Part shown: positions 26,533-34,073 of the stretch, in pieces | Layout of the letters: each line of letters starts with the position of its first letter | Numbering within the stretch: the first letter of the stretch is position 1 | Source of the DNA: an uncultured Bacteroidales bacterium | GTDB taxonomy: Bacteria > Bacteroidota > Bacteroidia > Bacteroidales > UBA4417 | Length of the DNA: 38,694 bases | Assembly: GCA_903946925.1 (NCBI GenBank) | Contig: CAJAXK010000228.1 | Coordinates: 1-38,694 of the forward strand | Reading direction: 5' to 3' | Notes under the pieces: generated by a model | The model's database searches: none | Seen by the model: the letters and a program-made list of their open reading frames with translations, nothing else | Told to the model about the DNA's origin: nothing | Translations under genes and position numbers: made by a program

Positions 26533-26730
26533 ATGATACAAATTATCTTTCCGCCGGACTTTTGAGAACGAGTTGTTTTGAATTTGTGCAACTGTATGCT
26601 TAACCGTAGATTGTTCAAATAAAATTTCGTCAGGCAACTGAACAAGGGAATTTTGCAGAACTACTAAGTATCTTGAGTTTGGAGTAAAAGGAAGGTAGTT
26701 GAGGAGACGGAGATGGGGAGAAAACAACAA
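26530..26730 (-). other. Short open frame ended by MITE copy E; doubtful gene
   Basis: A 66-codon frame with a TTG start. Its stop TGA is the first triplet of the inserted element (GGACTCA read in reverse). If the element and one copy of the ATGA duplication are removed, the frame continues for eleven codons to a TAA. Composition in the middle (SRYLVVLQNSLVQLPDEILF) looks protein-like, but the first codons are a CTCCCCATCTCC-type simple repeat and I recognise no family. The rest of the 26537-26811 spacer holds nothing else. Confidence 0.2.
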
Positions 26731-26811
26731 AATTGTTATTGGTCTCTTGATTTAATAAACAAAGGCACTAAAAGTAATCAAAATTAAAGTGATTTTTAAT
26801 TAATCAATAGA

Positions 26812-27045
26812 TGAGTCCGATCCTTAAAGTCTTATTGCGCCACAAAGGCACAAAGGCACAAAGCTACCAAGTTTACTCATAATTGCTTATTTTAAAGGAA
26901 TTTGTTTCGGCAGGCTCAACACCTCGCGTGATATCGCTTCGCTAAGTTCACGAAGTTTATAGCGCTGATTAACTGCACTCTATGTTCCTCTGACTTCTCA
27001 TTGCCTCCGTGGTTTTCTTTTTTTGGGGTTATCGGAGAAGACTCA
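26812..27045 (+). mobile_element. MITE-like element, copy F
   Basis: The element is 234 bp, the longest and most diverged copy: left end TGAGTCCGATCCTTAAAG, right end TTATCGGAGAAGACTCA. Flanks TAGA and AAGG no longer match. It contains both internal modules in forward orientation: TTCGGCAGGCTCAACAC (26906-26922) and GATATCGCTTCGCTAAGTTC (26930-26949). It lies 280 bp from copy E. The next 195 bases, to the small repeat protein gene, contain no other feature I can support. Confidence 0.78.
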
Positions 27046-27240
27046 AAGGTTCATGTTTTAATTGTACCACCAATAAATGCAAATTGTTTTTGGAAGTCGT
27101 AATTCAAATATCCATTCCATTAGCTGCCGATGCTACAAAAATAGTTTCTCAAAATAAGATTTGGCCAGAATTAGCCTTTTCAGCCCGAAAGCAACCGTTT
27201 GTGGCATATTTATATTTACCTTTATCTAAAATTTCTGGCA

Positions 27241-27585
27241 ATGAAAAAGCTGTACTTTTTATTTCTATGTGGTTTACTGTTTTACAGCTCCTTTTCAGCG
27301 AAAGCCCAAAAAGTTTTTAGCTGTAATAATCGCTATGATGCTGATATAAAAGTGTTTGTGGTCGAGAACAAATATGATGCCGACTTATTGGTTTACAAAG
27401 TAAAAAATGCCTACGATGCAGAAGGGAATAAAGGCCTGTGGTATTTCTGTGAAAATAAATATGATGCAAAAAAATCAATTTGGTTTGCCGAAAATAAATA
27501 TGATGCCGACTTGTTGATTTGTTTTGTCGAAAACAAGTACGATGCCGGATGGAGGGAAAAGGAAAAGATGCACTTGATTTATTGA
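27241..27585 (+). CDS. Small secreted YDA-repeat protein (DUF6150 / septoil-knot family candidate)
   Basis: A 114-residue protein from the ATG at 27241 (an upstream GTG/TTG extension would spoil the signal peptide). The signal peptide ends near AKAQ (residue 23). The mature 90 residues are six YDA motifs at residues 32, 45, 58, 74, 87 and 100. The spacing is exactly 13, except for one 16-residue step where EGNKGLWYF is inserted. The repeat core is ENKYDADLLVYKV. From memory, this pattern is that of DUF6150, renamed for a predicted 7(1)-knotted fold. I am fairly confident of the family and cannot verify the fold. Function is unknown. It stands alone between MITE copies F and G. Confidence 0.78.
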   Translation: MKKLYFLFLCGLLFYSSFSAKAQKVFSCNNRYDADIKVFVVENKYDADLLVYKVKNAYDAEGNKGLWYFCENKYDAKKSIWFAENKYDADLLICFVENKYDAGWREKEKMHLIY

Positions 27586-27664
27586 GCAAAAGAAAGAAAT
27601 CTTGCTTTTGGTCTTACGGCTCAGTTTTTCATTGGACAAATTGATAGTGGAAAAGATTCAACCT

Positions 27665-27865
27665 TGAGTCCATTCCGATAATCTAAAAATGAAGAAACGC
27701 CACTAAGCGGTGTGCTGAGCCCGACGAAGCAGCACTATGACACAAAGGTTCACAAAGCATTATTATTCAATGTTATAAACTTAGTTACACTTAGAGTCTA
27801 TTTGCCACTTCGGCAAGCTCAGTGTAACACTTTGTGGCTAAAAAAGACATTTCGGATCGGACTCA
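27665..27865 (-). mobile_element. MITE-like element, copy G (inverted)
   Basis: The element is 201 bp, in the same inverted orientation as copy C. Ends are TGAGTCCATTCCGATAA and TTTCGGATCGGACTCA, flanked by the perfect 4-bp duplication ACCT (27661-27664 and 27866-27869). It holds two module variants: GTGCTGAGCCCGACGAAGCA (27712-27731) and GCCACTTCGGCAAGCTCAGT near 27803. The remainder of the 27586-27980 spacer is AT-rich and featureless. Confidence 0.86.
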
Positions 27866-27980
27866 ACCTTAAAGTTTTTATTTCATAAATAACGAGTTAA
27901 CCTGCTGTAAAACATTTTTTTTATAAATGTTGGAAAGTAGCAATAATGATTTCAATCACATATAAATAAACCAATTTACA

Positions 27981-28781
27981 ATGACTGCAATATCCTTAAA
28001 AACTGTTTCAATCCTATTGTTATCCGCCTGTCTTACATTACTCTTAGCATGTAAAACAGCAAAAGTTGAAAAACCTTTACGAATTGCTTTATCCTCGGGC
28101 AGCGATAACTATGTGAATTGGATTCACAGAGGCGATTCATTGGTTGAGGTTGTTGATTTACATGCAATGCAGATTGATTCGGCAATAAAATTATTGGCAA
28201 GCTGCGATGCAATCCTATTCACGGGTGGCGAAGATGTTGTTCCTGCCTATTATGGAAAAGTATCGGATTCGGCACGTTGCGAAACCAACCCTGCCCGCGA
28301 TTCGCTTGAATTTGCGTTGATTAAAGAGTCTTTTAGATTAAAAATACCGATTTTTGGGGTTTGCCGTGGGCAACAAATTTTGAACGTTGCTTTGGGCGGT
28401 ACGTTAATAATTGATATACCAACCGATCATCCGGGCAATGTTGCACACAGGTGCGAAGATTATTTGAAGTGTTTTCATTCAATTTCTGCTGTTGCCTCAA
28501 GCCAACTTAAAAATGTTGCAAAAGCCGATACTGGAATGGTTACAACCAACCATCATCAGGCAGTGGAAAAACCTGCAGCAGGTTTACGCGTTGCCGCTTG
28601 GAGCAGCGACAGCATTGCCGAAGCCATTGAATGGGAAACGCCATCGGAAAAACCTTTCCTAATGGCAGTGCAATGGCATCCCGAACGGATGGATACCCTT
28701 AGCCCGTTCAGCATGCCATTAATGAAAGCTTTCTTAAAAGCTGCTTCAGCTTACCAAGAACAAAAGGAATTGGCCAAATGA
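27981..28781 (+). CDS. Lipoprotein gamma-glutamyl-gamma-aminobutyrate hydrolase-like (peptidase C26)
   Basis: A 266-residue class-I glutamine-amidotransferase fold. Oxyanion/substrate strand ILFTGGEDVVPAYYG (79-92), nucleophile C128 in FGVCRGQQILN, and H233 and E235 in VQWHPE complete the catalytic triad. The TNHHQAVEKPA segment (189-200) is also typical of the C26 group. The N-terminus has a lipobox-like LLLAC with C24, so it is probably exported and lipid-anchored, unlike cytoplasmic PuuD. It could hydrolyse gamma-glutamyl amides or peptides in the periplasm. That substrate is inferred. It is convergent with the LytTR regulator gene, 29 bp away, with no obvious terminator between them. Confidence 0.9.
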   Translation: MTAISLKTVSILLLSACLTLLLACKTAKVEKPLRIALSSGSDNYVNWIHRGDSLVEVVDLHAMQIDSAIKLLASCDAILFTGGEDVVPAYYGKVSDSARCETNPARDSLEFALIKESFRLKIPIFGVCRGQQILNVALGGTLIIDIPTDHPGNVAHRCEDYLKCFHSISAVASSQLKNVAKADTGMVTTNHHQAVEKPAAGLRVAAWSSDSIAEAIEWETPSEKPFLMAVQWHPERMDTLSPFSMPLMKAFLKAASAYQEQKELAK

Positions 28782-28810
28782 TAGGGTGGAAGCCTCGACA
28801 TTCCCAAATT

Positions 28811-29551
28811 TTAGAATGACAAGCCTTCAATATCCTTCATCCTATCCTGCGATACCTGTAACTCAAAAGTTTGGGTATCGTAAATTAGGCGGCAAGTATG
28901 GTTTTTATGGTTGAGCCGCACCAAGTAATTTTTATTGATAAGGAATGAACGGCTTATGCGGATAAAACCATTGTCCTGCAACATTTCTTCGAGGTTCCCT
29001 ATACCAATTGTAACAAGTTCGCGGCGGTTTTTGAGCACTAGCTCGCTGTAATTTCCATCTGCTTCGATAAAGATAATATCATCAGGCAAATAATAATTAT
29101 ACCCATTGCGATCGGGTATTTTAATCCGATGTTTTTTCACCATTTGTATAAGGTGGTCGAAACCGGCCAAAGGGGAATTTGCCGCAATCTTCCTTTCGAG
29201 CCTAACCAACGATTGTTCAAGGTCTGCACGCCCAACAGGTTTGCGCAAATAGTCGAATGCCGAAGCCCGTATTGCTTCAACAGCATATTCGTCGTGGGCA
29301 GTGATAAAAATCACGTGGAAATCGAGCCCAAACTCACGCGCCTCGGCAATAACATCAAACCCGGTTTTGTTTGGCATTTGTATATCCATCAGCACCAGGT
29401 CGAAATGGTTGACGCGCATGTATGCCAACGCTTCGTCAGGGTCGTCGAAGGCTTGTATCACATTTATTTGTGGAAATTCTTTCAACATCCGCTCAAGCAA
29501 ACGGAGGGCTTGTGGTTCATCGTCGATAATAATGGTTTTAAATGCTCTCAT
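28811..29551 (-). CDS. LytTR-family response regulator
   Basis: A 246-residue protein. The receiver domain (5-120) has acidic IIIDDE, phospho-acceptor D56 (LVLMDIQMPNKTGF), T84 and K104. A LytTR DNA-binding domain (about 142-246) has FIEADGNYSEL and FIRISRSFLINKNYL. Its ATG overlaps the TGA of the upstream kinase gene (ATGA), so the two form a translationally coupled two-component pair. LytTR proteins bind direct-repeat promoter sites. The targets are unknown. The nearest gene outside the pair is the C26 lipoprotein. Confidence 0.94.
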   Translation of the reverse strand: MRAFKTIIIDDEPQALRLLERMLKEFPQINVIQAFDDPDEALAYMRVNHFDLVLMDIQMPNKTGFDVIAEAREFGLDFHVIFITAHDEYAVEAIRASAFDYLRKPVGRADLEQSLVRLERKIAANSPLAGFDHLIQMVKKHRIKIPDRNGYNYYLPDDIIFIEADGNYSELVLKNRRELVTIGIGNLEEMLQDNGFIRISRSFLINKNYLVRLNHKNHTCRLIYDTQTFELQVSQDRMKDIEGLSF

Positions 29552-32500
29552 TGTGTTTTAGGTATTGAGTTAAATGAAATATTGTTGGGGAGTTTTATCG
29601 TTACTAATGTTCCTGCTACTTTTTTGTTTTCATCGAGTTTATCACTAATCTGCAAATATATTTTATTTTCGTTAAAACGGTTAAGAAGTGAGATGAACTC
29701 TTTAATAATAACCTGGCCCATACCAGTTGAATTTGTTTCAATCCTTTGGGCTTCGCTACGCCCAATCCCATTATCGTTGACTGAAATATTTATATAGCTC
29801 TCATCGCTGTTTATCTCAATCAACAGAATGCCTTCCTCCTTTCTTTTTACCAAACCATGTTTGATTGCATTTTCAGCAAAGGTTTGAATAATCATCTTTG
29901 GCACTAAGGTTTCCAAATTGGTATCGTCATTGATTTTTATTTCATATCGAAATTTATCCTCGAACCTAAACTGTTCCAAATCCAGATAATTTTTCACGAA
30001 ATCAATTTCCTCTTTTAAGGTGCGATAGATTTTATCGGCATGGAGCAAAGTTGACCTGATAAGAACTGCAAACCGCTGTAAATAATCATACGACTTTTCT
30101 TTCTCATTTTGAAAAATTGAAGAACCGATTGCATTGAGGGCATTAAAAATAAAATGTGGTTCGAGCTGGTTGCGCAAAGTTTTGAGTTGCAATTCCGCAA
30201 AACGCCGTTCAGCTTCATTGCGGTCGTTTATAATACGGTTCCGCCTGGCTAAAAAATGAGATACGCCTACAGTTATAAGCCCGGCTATCAAAACCACAAC
30301 AAACAGGTAAAAATACCACCTTTGCCAAAGCGAGGCAACAACCGTAACGCTATACTCAGCAGAATTTTCGGACCAAATTCCCGCATCTTTGCTCGCCCTC
30401 ACTTTAAACAAGTACTTGCCTGGGGGCAGGTTGGTATAGGCAACATCACGGTCGGAATTAGGCTCAGACCAATGATTGTCGAATCCTTCGAGTTTATAAC
30501 TGAATTTTATTGCCTCCGAAGCTGAGAAACTAATACCTGTAAATTCAAACCGTATATTATTGTTGTTGTGCGATAATTTAATTTCGCCTCTACCAAAAGT
30601 ACTGTTTGAAACCGGGAACCAATCCATCCTCTGGTTATATATATCAACTTCTGTTAGATAAACTCTTGGCTCTTGGTTGTTATCGGGAATAGCTTTAACA
30701 TCGAGCCTTACAATCCCGTTTGATGCCCCAATCCAACAAAAGCCTTCCTTGTCGAGGGTCGTACAATTTTGCTGACATTCGCCACCTGTAAAACCATTGT
30801 TTTTATCAAAGTACTTGATTTTTATATCCCCATTTTTATAAAATACATTCAAATCGAGAACGCCAATCCCTTTAATGCCACCGATCAACAATTTTGTTGA
30901 GTCGATGCATTGTAGGCTAAGAACCAGGTCGTTGAAATACTCGTTCTTTATTTTTTTGAAGGTTTTATTGTTGTAAAAGAAAACCCCATCGCCATTTCCT
31001 ATCCATATATTTTTTTTGTAATCCATTTCCGTGGCATTTGCGCCTGGTATTGCGGTAAGTTGGTGGTTGGCCAATTCAACAAAAGTTTCTGGGGTGTAAA
31101 CAAGCAAAGCTTTGAAACCGCCCAGCAACAATTCACCATTTGCTGTGCGTACAATGGAAACCACTTTGCTCCTTGTGCTGGGGCCTGGAAAAGCGGGGAA
31201 TATTTTATACTTGGCGAGATTATAATCTTGCACCACCAAACCGGAATCGCTACCGTAATAAAAACAACGCGATATGGTATCGTCGTAAAAATAGAATGTT
31301 GCAACCAATGGGTCTTTTGTATTCTTGATAATTTTATTACCATCCCAAATTAAAGCAAATTGCGGGTTGTTGCAAAAATGTGGCCTTCCCAAATGATCGG
31401 CCCTGCTTCCCGGGAAAAAATAGGAGGGTAAGTTAGTACCCGAAGAGCTAAAAAGGTTTTTTTTAACAAAGCGGCCATTTTCATAAAACTGTAGCCCATT
31501 TTCGTAGCTTGCAGCCCATATTTTGCCATCCATATCGGTTACAACTGATTGTATATCAGGAAACAAACCTTCATTTGCGTTAAAATTCACAAAATATTCA
31601 GGGAAAACATGTATCAGCCCATTGGCTGTGCCTAACCATGGAGTGCCTTCATCGTCGAGACAAAATGCAGAAACCGAATAAAAATCGAGGTTTGCCAAAG
31701 TCCTTTTGCCATTGTAGGAATATAGTATTTTACCGTTTCCTGACAAAGGGATAACAATTTTGCCCGATTTCGACACGTTGAAGTAATGGATGCCGCACGG
31801 TTTATCGGTAGCAAAATCGAACAAAGTAATTATTTTTTTTCCATCAAGCCTGCAAATCCTATGGTTGGTTCCTTGTTGCTGGTTCAGTACATAATTTGGG
31901 ATCAACCGTTGGCGGGTTTCACTGTTTTGATTTTTGTTATGGATAGTAGAAATTGAGTACATGTTCCCATCAAGGCCGTTCTGAAAAACTTGGTAAGCAG
32001 GCAAGTCCATCCTCTCAACTTTTCCGTTGCTGTAGCAATACGAATTTTGGGCTTTGTCAGTAAAATAATACGAATTGCTTTTTTCATTGTAACAAAATGA
32101 CAAAATATCGAAGCCTTTGAGTGCATCGATGAGTGGTTTAAAAGTAGCGGTAACATTTACAAGCCCGTTGTGGGTACATTCAAAAATTTCTATTTTATTT
32201 ATAATGGCCGTTGCAACAAAGGATTTACCATTAAGAACCCACGATAAATGATTTGCCTCAGGATTGAACCCCGGAAATTTAAAAGCTTGCATGGAGCCAT
32301 CGGGCAGGAACAAAACATAGCCTATAGTGGAAGAGGCAATTACCGAGCCATCGGCTAATTGGTTGATATAGCGCACCGCTGATTTAAGGATACCGAGGCT
32401 ATCGTAACGGGTTACAAACAAATTACCATCAAATTTGGATATGCCAAACTTGGTTCCGGACCAAATAAAACCTTTTGAGTCCTGAAATAGGGCTACAATT

Positions 32501-32643
32501 TCTGATTGTGCAAGACCATCTTCTACAGTAAACCTTTTATAACCAAGATGTTGTGTAAACCCCATGTTGCTCAAAAACAAACAAACAAGAAAAACCACTG
32601 AGGAAATGGTATAAGCTAAGTTGGTTTGTTTTTGGGGTTTCAT
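29548..32643 (-). CDS. Propeller-Y_Y_Y sensor histidine kinase (LytS/His_kinase type)
   Basis: A 1031-residue membrane kinase. A signal/anchor segment (about 10-30) is followed by a large extracytoplasmic sensor made of two-component-regulator propeller blades (for example GLAQSEIVALFQDSKGFIWSGT near 40-62 and GFCWIGASNGIVRL near 650), then a Y_Y_Y beta domain (about 700-770, FSYKLEGFDNHWS). One TM helix (about 776-797) leads to a His_kinase domain with H830 (LEPHFIFNALNAI) and a HATPase with N925 (FAENAIKHG) and D957 (DNGIG). In Bacteroidota this layout resembles hybrid two-component systems for glycans, but with a separate LytTR partner. The ligand is unknown. The gene overlaps its regulator by 4 bp. 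Confidence 0.93.
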   Translation of the reverse strand: MKPQKQTNLAYTISSVVFLVCLFLSNMGFTQHLGYKRFTVEDGLAQSEIVALFQDSKGFIWSGTKFGISKFDGNLFVTRYDSLGILKSAVRYINQLADGSVIASSTIGYVLFLPDGSMQAFKFPGFNPEANHLSWVLNGKSFVATAIINKIEIFECTHNGLVNVTATFKPLIDALKGFDILSFCYNEKSNSYYFTDKAQNSYCYSNGKVERMDLPAYQVFQNGLDGNMYSISTIHNKNQNSETRQRLIPNYVLNQQQGTNHRICRLDGKKIITLFDFATDKPCGIHYFNVSKSGKIVIPLSGNGKILYSYNGKRTLANLDFYSVSAFCLDDEGTPWLGTANGLIHVFPEYFVNFNANEGLFPDIQSVVTDMDGKIWAASYENGLQFYENGRFVKKNLFSSSGTNLPSYFFPGSRADHLGRPHFCNNPQFALIWDGNKIIKNTKDPLVATFYFYDDTISRCFYYGSDSGLVVQDYNLAKYKIFPAFPGPSTRSKVVSIVRTANGELLLGGFKALLVYTPETFVELANHQLTAIPGANATEMDYKKNIWIGNGDGVFFYNNKTFKKIKNEYFNDLVLSLQCIDSTKLLIGGIKGIGVLDLNVFYKNGDIKIKYFDKNNGFTGGECQQNCTTLDKEGFCWIGASNGIVRLDVKAIPDNNQEPRVYLTEVDIYNQRMDWFPVSNSTFGRGEIKLSHNNNNIRFEFTGISFSASEAIKFSYKLEGFDNHWSEPNSDRDVAYTNLPPGKYLFKVRASKDAGIWSENSAEYSVTVVASLWQRWYFYLFVVVLIAGLITVGVSHFLARRNRIINDRNEAERRFAELQLKTLRNQLEPHFIFNALNAIGSSIFQNEKEKSYDYLQRFAVLIRSTLLHADKIYRTLKEEIDFVKNYLDLEQFRFEDKFRYEIKINDDTNLETLVPKMIIQTFAENAIKHGLVKRKEEGILLIEINSDESYINISVNDNGIGRSEAQRIETNSTGMGQVIIKEFISLLNRFNENKIYLQISDKLDENKKVAGTLVTIKLPNNISFNSIPKTQ

Positions 32644-32711
32644 TTATTGCAAAAACTGTATGGGGATGTGTCGGTGTCAAAAAAATGCGTGCTTTTGGTT
32701 GTGTAAAACTA

Positions 32712-32740
32712 CAAAACTATTATTTATCAATTTTCCGCAA
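32712..32740 (-). promoter_or_regulatory. Candidate Bacteroidota-type promoter for the kinase/LytTR pair
   Basis: Read on the minus strand, TTG (32740-32738), an 18-base spacer and TAGTTTTG (32719-32712) match the -33/-7 pattern TTG and TAnnTTTG. The box ends 68 bases before the kinase ATG at 32643. This is the best-spaced promoter candidate I found in the window. It rests on pattern only. Confidence 0.45.
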
Positions 32741-32818
32741 TTGTACGAACCAGCCACTTTTTGTGATGAATGGCCGTAAATATTGGATGAATGACTAAGA
32801 TTTCTGTTTAGTTGCGAA

Positions 32819-33346
32819 TTACAGCCTTGTTAAACCGTTTATTAAAGCCGCATGATTAGGATATGTTTCGGTAAGGTTCTGCCTGTTGGCAAGCTCAAAA
32901 TCAGAAAACTCGAAACCAGGGGAAACGGTGCAGCCTACAAGCGAAAACGAATTGGAATCCTGATTTCGGGCAGCAAACCAGCAATTGCGGGGAATGGTAA
33001 ATTGCAATAAATGTCCCTCAAAAAGCTTGTTGCCTAAAAGTATTTCAGATGTTGACCCATCGGGAAAAATGCAAGAAATTATAATTGGGCTGCCTAAATA
33101 AAAATGCCAGGTTTCATCGGATGCGATTCGGTGAAAAGCCGAAAAATCATCGTTTTGGAGCAGGAAGTATATAGAGGTCGAAAAGCAATGCGCTGATTTA
33201 TAGCGTACAGGAAGATGTTCGGCAAGTATTTTCTCTTCTGAGCGATATACTTCGCTGAACCAGCCTCCTTCAGGATGCCGCACCAATCCAAGATGTTCGA
33301 TTATTGAATCCGCATCATTCGTCTTTTGGCTTTTTTTTGCGCTCAT
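32819..33346 (-). CDS. DUF985 cupin-fold protein
   Basis: A 175-residue protein with the family start LGLVRHPEGGWFSEVYRS, then STSIYFLL, the histidine-bearing FHRIASDETWHFYLG and the end segment LVGCTVSPGFEFSDFEL. These place it in the DUF985/cupin_5 family of single-domain beta-barrels, some of which bind sugar-like ligands. No reaction is established. Its ATG lies 32 bp inside the 3' end of the preceding barrel-protein gene, so the two are probably co-transcribed. It is followed by 175 bp with the promoter of the kinase gene. Confidence 0.87.
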   Translation of the reverse strand: MSAKKSQKTNDADSIIEHLGLVRHPEGGWFSEVYRSEEKILAEHLPVRYKSAHCFSTSIYFLLQNDDFSAFHRIASDETWHFYLGSPIIISCIFPDGSTSEILLGNKLFEGHLLQFTIPRNCWFAARNQDSNSFSLVGCTVSPGFEFSDFELANRQNLTETYPNHAALINGLTRL

Positions 33347-33998
33347 TTTTATCGGGGCGTTTTTCGTTTATCATGTAAATTAAGCGGAAAGTCCACAAAT
33401 TATTATAAAAATCCCGCTCTTGAGGTTTTCCGTTTTCGGGATCAATCATCATTCGTGTGGCAATTTTATCAATTGAATAGGAATAGCGCGCATTAAGTAT
33501 CAGGTTGTTGTAAAGCCTTACCCGTACATCGCCAAATGCCTGCCAATCATCGCGATCGAATACGTTTGTTAAAACCGAAACGGAATCAACTTTATACCCA
33601 TCCTTATATTCTTCGGCAAAAACAAGGCGGTTGTACGAAATGCCAACCCCAGCCGAAACAACATCCCTGTCGGTATATTGAACCATAAAAGGCACGCTAA
33701 CATAATTTAGTTTTAGTAGGTACGACCCATCCAGCGAATCCTCGTATAACTTTTTTTGCTTGCTGCCTTTTTGTGAGTACAATGTTTCGAGTGAAAGCGA
33801 CCAGTTTTTGTATATTGGGGCCACAACCCCAACCCCGCCTTCAAAGCCGGTTTTTTTAAACTTGAATTGATAATCCCCATCAACCTGGCTCTTGTTCATG
33901 CCTACAATTACTTCGCCTTTAAACAATTGCGAATAGCCTACACTATTGATCAAAACCAAAAACAAACCCAAAATTATATGATGCACTGCATTTTTCAT
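33315..33998 (-). CDS. Outer-membrane beta-barrel protein (porin-family-like), unknown role
   Basis: A 227-residue protein from the ATG at 33998. This start gives a normal signal peptide (hydrophobic 8-20, cleavage near SVGYSQ), whereas an in-frame ATG at 34046 would add 16 residues in front of it. The mature part shows alternating hydrophobic/polar strands typical of eight-stranded barrels: FEGGVGVVAPIYKNWSLSLETLYSQKG, VSVPFMVQY, VSAGVGISYNRLVF and NLILNARYSYSIDKI. The C-terminal tail after FRLIYMI is strongly basic (KRPDKNERKKKPKDE), unusual for a barrel that normally ends in an aromatic residue. It lies 75 bp downstream of tex. Function is unknown. Confidence 0.8.
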   Translation of the reverse strand: MKNAVHHIILGLFLVLINSVGYSQLFKGEVIVGMNKSQVDGDYQFKFKKTGFEGGVGVVAPIYKNWSLSLETLYSQKGSKQKKLYEDSLDGSYLLKLNYVSVPFMVQYTDRDVVSAGVGISYNRLVFAEEYKDGYKVDSVSVLTNVFDRDDWQAFGDVRVRLYNNLILNARYSYSIDKIATRMMIDPENGKPQERDFYNNLWTFRLIYMINEKRPDKNERKKKPKDE

Positions 33999-34073
33999 TC
34001 CAAACCTAGTAAAAATTGTTTTGTAAATTAACGTTAAAAACCGCATCTGATTATAAGCTGAAGAGGAAATTGC

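Noticed and set aside
26427-26645. Minus-strand open frame encoding an RRHRGHRGTQ-type peptide
   Set aside because: It lies mostly inside MITE copy E and reflects the CTCTGTG periodicity. The same kind of frame appears in other copies.
27058-27240. Continuation of the small YDA-repeat protein frame or a separate gene upstream
   Set aside because: The frame passes through MITE copy F, lacks a plausible start, and would place the signal peptide internally.
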